Below are positions 60,175-64,000 of a DNA stretch of 64,000 nt, one piece after another. This DNA is from Gelatoporia subvermispora B. Lineage: Eukaryota > Basidiomycota > Agaricomycetes > Polyporales > Gelatoporiaceae. How positions within the stretch are numbered: the stretch's first letter is position 1; every line of letters starts with the position of its first letter. The DNA lies in contig KB445800.1 in the NCBI GenBank assembly GCA_000320605.2, forward strand, positions 161,663 through 225,662, in the 5' to 3' direction. The notes beneath the pieces were generated by a model. The model saw only the letters and a list, made by a program, of their open reading frames with translations. It searched no databases and was not told the DNA's origin. The translations under genes were made by a program, and so were the position numbers.

Positions 60175-63100
60175 GTCGAAGAGAAATCGCGTACTTGCGA
60201 GATAATGCTCCAGGTGCAGCATTTTTATGTATTTAGGAGCATTGTGCCCGAGACGTGGAAGAGAGAAGAACGCATTGAACTTGGACAGGCTGGGTGATAC
60301 CTTACGCATGGCCACACAATCGCCTCGCATTTTCTCACCTCTGCAGAACTGTGAGCCTCTGTTACGGCCTGAGCATATGGTTGTTGCCCTGATAGCTATT
60401 CCTGACTCGAGACCATGTCGTGCGCAGTCCAGAAAAGCGAAGGAGCGACGACCACGAGACCTGATCTTCATTCCAGCGGACTTGGAAGCTTTCCACCCGG
60501 ATGGTTCTGATAGCATACAGAAAGCACGTTCCTCGAGTGAATCGATAGAGACTGCGGTGGATCGTTGTCTTAACGGGGGCCGCCACAAGGCGGGCCGGCA
60601 AAAGAGGACTGCTGCGCACACGTTGACTTTCGACTAGCGTGCGTGATCAATTGACCTGGATCAAGAATTGCTGTCGTGAACCCGACTAATTCTGGTTAAT
60701 ATGTGGCATTTCTCTTGCCGAAATGCCAGTTTAGCAGAAGTACCACCAAAATCCCAAAGTCTGTGCCCATTTACACGATCAAATTCCCTAAAATCTCCAA
60801 ACATTAGAAGACTATGGGTTTTGATCAGTGGTCACGCACGGAAGGTTTACTTTTAGCGCTCGGTGAACAAACGGTGCTTGTCACCAATGCTGGAACTATG
60901 ACAGCTATCATCAATAGTCTCGAGCATTACAGCACTCACACCAAATTGATATCCCCGAGTCGTCTTTATATTTCTCGTTCCCATGGATAGCATCAGTGGT
61001 GTGAGGCCTTCGTCATTCTCAATAGGCCCTATTGTATCCCAGGAAGTTAATGGTGAATTTGCTTTCCAGCTGCGAGCGGATACTAAGTGTGCAATGTCGT
61101 TGTCCTGAATATATTGTCGCCAGGTATGCTCAAAGAGGGCCATCGTATTTGGCGCATTATGGCGCATGCCGACACTCCAGATAATGTCTGATAACTTCGG
61201 CGACCTGTACAAGCTGAGCTGAGCTCTGTAGATGGATTCAACAGCACAAGTGCAAGTTCATATTGCTCCCAGAAGGGCGTGTTTGTAGGCGAAGCGAGCG
61301 CGGGGCAATATGAACCTGACGGGTCGTGTGTACCGTCGCAGTCATGGGAAACTGCGACGCGATTCCCTCATAATTTACTATCTCATGAACACGTACTGTG
61401 ACTAGTGCAAGCTGACGGCGTATCTCCCCCGGTCATGCAGAAATTCGAACAATAGCGAGCCCAAAAGATCGTGATTATTTCGAAACAAATTGGAGCACAA
61501 AAATATCCTAGGTTCCGTGTCAATTTACAAAGCGTTGCACCTAACATCATCCAGACACAACGTTCTTTCTACTGCCAACATTCACATTCAGTCACAGAGG
61601 ATTTGCGTCTGACCATATGTGAGGATTGGTGATCAGATGCCAAGATAAGCCAATTATCTCCTACTATTCTGACCTTGAGAAAGCGATGTATGCTTACGCA
61701 TGTCGTTTGATCAAGTCTTCAAAACTCGAGTCTGCTGGAGTATGTATCTGTAACTGTGAATCGTACAAGAATGATTAGCTTGCTGACCTTCGCCCCACAC
61801 TTTCTCATGTACTTTCGTAGCAAACAGGTGGCTTATAATATGAGGTATTGACCCCCTCTCATAAGTTCAGCACAGGTCCAATTGAGCGTAGAATTGAATT
61901 GAACAAGATTACCTATAACTTCAGGATGTACCTGCCTGCTGAATGGGTCCGTGGCACGAAGAGCGCCGGTGCTCAGGGCGAACATTATCAGTATGCCCTG
62001 CTGACGAAGTGCGCACATTCTTTGTTTGCACGGAGATGTATGTACAAGTACAGTAGTCGTTTTACCGAACCCTTGAAGTCTTTATGAGACCGAGAGAAAG
62101 AAAATTCTGCACGCCTACACCACGCGGGCTTTGGACAATGTCAATGGTATTCCGACTAACAGAACACAATCTGGAGCTATTCTCAAAACCTCAGCAAGCT
62201 CAACAATCTAAAAACCTGCCCGAGTGCAAAATAGTAACAAATGTGTCATTTCTTAGTCCGAGGATGGCATCACAACGATGGCGATTGCCCACGGCGAGGT
62301 CGAATGTTTGTGACCCAATTCAGTTGCGATGGGAAAGTTCTACATCATCTGCATCATCACCCGATTTCGAAGCTGTGGAGCCACGTTTGTACTGTACTTA
62401 CAAACGTTGCCATGTTGATATGACTGGTCCCAGATGGATTCCGGATATGCGATGATTATTGGATCAGTAGTTCAGCCAGGGCGCGAGACGATGTCGCACG
62501 ACTCCAACACAGTTATGATGCGTAGCAGACCAAAGACAGACATCGAAACACCTCGGAAAGGTGAACAAATGCACTGTGAAGCAAATAAAATTTCCCGAAT
62601 GCGTGGAAGCCTGCCCCATTGCGATATGTCACCCATCTGTAATTTCACAAACTTGGGACCTGTGTTCCTACGAATCGGCAGATACGGCTGTGTTCTGAGA
62701 TGCGGATGTGCCGTGGCGAGCTCTGGCAGCGTGCGCATGGTGCACCGCCACCGTGCTCGTGGGTATGACAGCTTGGGGAAATCTCCACGGATGAGAACTT
62801 ATCGTTGTGTTGACAAATTACGCAAACACCAGCAATCGTCATTAAACAGATGGTTGAGCCGCAATCAACTAGTTGTATAGATGGCGATTGCGGGCGCACT
62901 CAGTCGTTTATTCGAAAACGCACGCATGAGACGACGTAAGAGACATTGTCCTTGTACAGTAATCACTCATCAAAGGGCTTTGGTGTGCATCCGCTCCCGC
63001 TCGTTAGAGAAGAAGTGTACACACTGCGTCATCTTCGTTTCCCATCTAGTGCTTAAAGTTCTCGAGTTTCGATCACAGGATATTCACCAGGAATGTACGA

Positions 63101-64000
63101 ATACATTTGGCAGCGAATTGCACATCCTGCTCAGTATATGTCAGGGTTGACTCGAGCTGACTACTATAAGCTCGTCGGAGAGATCAAGAGGAAGCTACAA
63201 GAAATTCGTTCCCCAGGGCATTGAGCGCACCACTTTATTAATGGGGCCTTGACGAACTCAGGGGCAATCATGCTCCAGTCGGGACTCGTTGTAAGATTTG
63301 CGTATATTGTTGTACCACTATGATGGATGTACAAGACTGGACGGAGGGATGGATAAATCTCACAAGAAATTCTCAGAAGGGACGCCACTGATGGCTGCGA
63401 AGTCCCTTGGGCCTTGGCAAGTTGGCGTGCTCCCACCACAAGCGCCACTGACCCCGATCTAGGCGTCTGATAGCTGAGCGCTGAGCGCTGAGCCCTCGGC
63501 CAATAGGGGCGGTCAAGATAGACCGCTGACCGCTGCCCCTGCTGAGGCGCCTCATGCACGTGAGGTTCCCGCGCCCCAGCACGTGGTGAACGGCACGTCG
63601 GCGCGCCCGACAGCTCCCAACAGGCACGAATGCGATGTGAGGTAGTCGGGGTTCGCGGGAATCGTTCCTGACACGAACAAATATCACACCGTCACACTAC
63701 ATCGCAACACCGCTGTCGCGTCGAATCGTGTTTGCGTTCGCTTTGCGATGCCGATATATGACTGTCACAAGTTGCTGTGATAATTGTCGATACTCTCTTT
63801 TCGACGTTTTCTCTGTGATATAAACGGCGACCTATACACAGCTGTTCGCACAAATTTTGCACAGGAATTTGGTTACATCAGCGTAAAGTGTAGATTCATT
63901 TGAGAACACCAATCTGCAGGGGCAGATGAATAACGATGAAATACCAGTGACTGCAATGTTTTTTTTGCCTTGACATCGCATAGCGGTACTTCCCGCCGTG
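60175..64000. other. Right-edge gene-poor region
   Basis: About 3.8 kb without a convincing gene. A 119-codon minus-strand frame at 61212-60853 (including NTMALFEHTWRQYIQDND) has no known family. At 63470-63560 short GAGCGCT and GACCGCT repeats surround CCAAT and GGGGCGG elements. A TATAAA lies at 63819-63824 (+). These would suit a plus-strand promoter whose gene starts beyond the window, but no start codon with a long frame follows before 64000. Confidence 0.45.
63498..63824 (+). promoter_or_regulatory. Candidate promoter elements (CCAAT, GC box, TATA) near window end
   Basis: CGGCCAATAGGGGCGG at ~63498 combines a CCAAT box with a GC-rich box. TATAAA follows at 63819-63824, in a pyrimidine-rich context (CTCTTTTCGACGTTTTCTC). 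The two are about 310 bp apart and may not belong together. No coding start can be tied to them within the window. Confidence 0.25.

Noticed and set aside
1..64000. tRNA, rRNA, CRISPR arrays, intact transposons or viral genes
   Set aside because: I scanned by eye for tRNA B-box sequences, spaced direct repeats, transposase or reverse-transcriptase motifs and terminal inverted repeats, and found none I could support.

Overview
The window is nuclear DNA from a filamentous fungus, most likely a mushroom-forming basidiomycete. The evidence is multi-exon genes with 45-70 nt GT-AG introns, a DUF6533 seven-helix membrane protein of the kind expanded in Agaricomycetes, and a Num1/ApsA-type cortical anchor. 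I see no rRNA or tRNA gene, no intact transposon and no CRISPR array. Exon models were built by eye from splice consensus, reading frame and family signatures. Most close in frame, but none was checked against transcripts.

Layout. 0-1.5 kb is non-coding with a ~120 bp tandem duplication. 1.5-4 kb (-) is a DHA14-type MFS drug/metabolite transporter. 6.7-8.0 kb (+) is a membrane-anchored GT8 glycosyltransferase. 8.5-9.8 kb (-) is a decayed cytochrome P450. 10.6-11.7 kb (-) is the RES-complex splicing factor BUD13, divergent from an eight-exon short-chain dehydrogenase (12.2-13.6 kb, +). 15.6-19.6 kb (+) holds three small secreted-protein genes that share a short motif around Val-His-Gln, the most novel-looking block. 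20.0-21.9 kb (-) is the dual-specificity phosphatase YVH1. 23.5-26.0 kb (-) is a class I cyclic-nucleotide phosphodiesterase. 29.4-31.1 kb (+) is the DUF6533 protein (11 exons, one of 16 nt). 34.8-36.4 kb (-) is an unrecognised low-complexity protein. 36.4-44.4 kb is a G+C-rich stretch with no convincing gene. 44.4-45.4 kb (-) is an EFM7/NNT1-like methyltransferase. 46.4-49.7 kb (-) is a SEC24-family COPII coat protein, divergent from a coiled-coil protein (49.9-51.0 kb, +). 51.6-56.9 kb (-) is a ~1,700-residue Num1/ApsA homologue, divergent from a DNAJC17/Cwc23-type J-protein (57.1-58.5 kb, +). 58.6-60.2 kb (-) is a secreted M28 peptidase. 60.2-64 kb is gene-poor and A+T-richer.

The right-centre (44-60 kb) is compact core housekeeping DNA covering secretion, nuclear migration, splicing, protein methylation and proteolysis, with head-to-head genes about 215 bp apart. 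The left third is accessory in character: transporter, glycosyltransferase, broken P450, SDR and small secreted proteins, interrupted by BUD13. The transporter/GT8/P450/SDR group may be the remains of a small metabolic locus, which is inference only. YVH1 and the phosphodiesterase both touch phosphorylation/cAMP signalling, but nothing shows that they work together.
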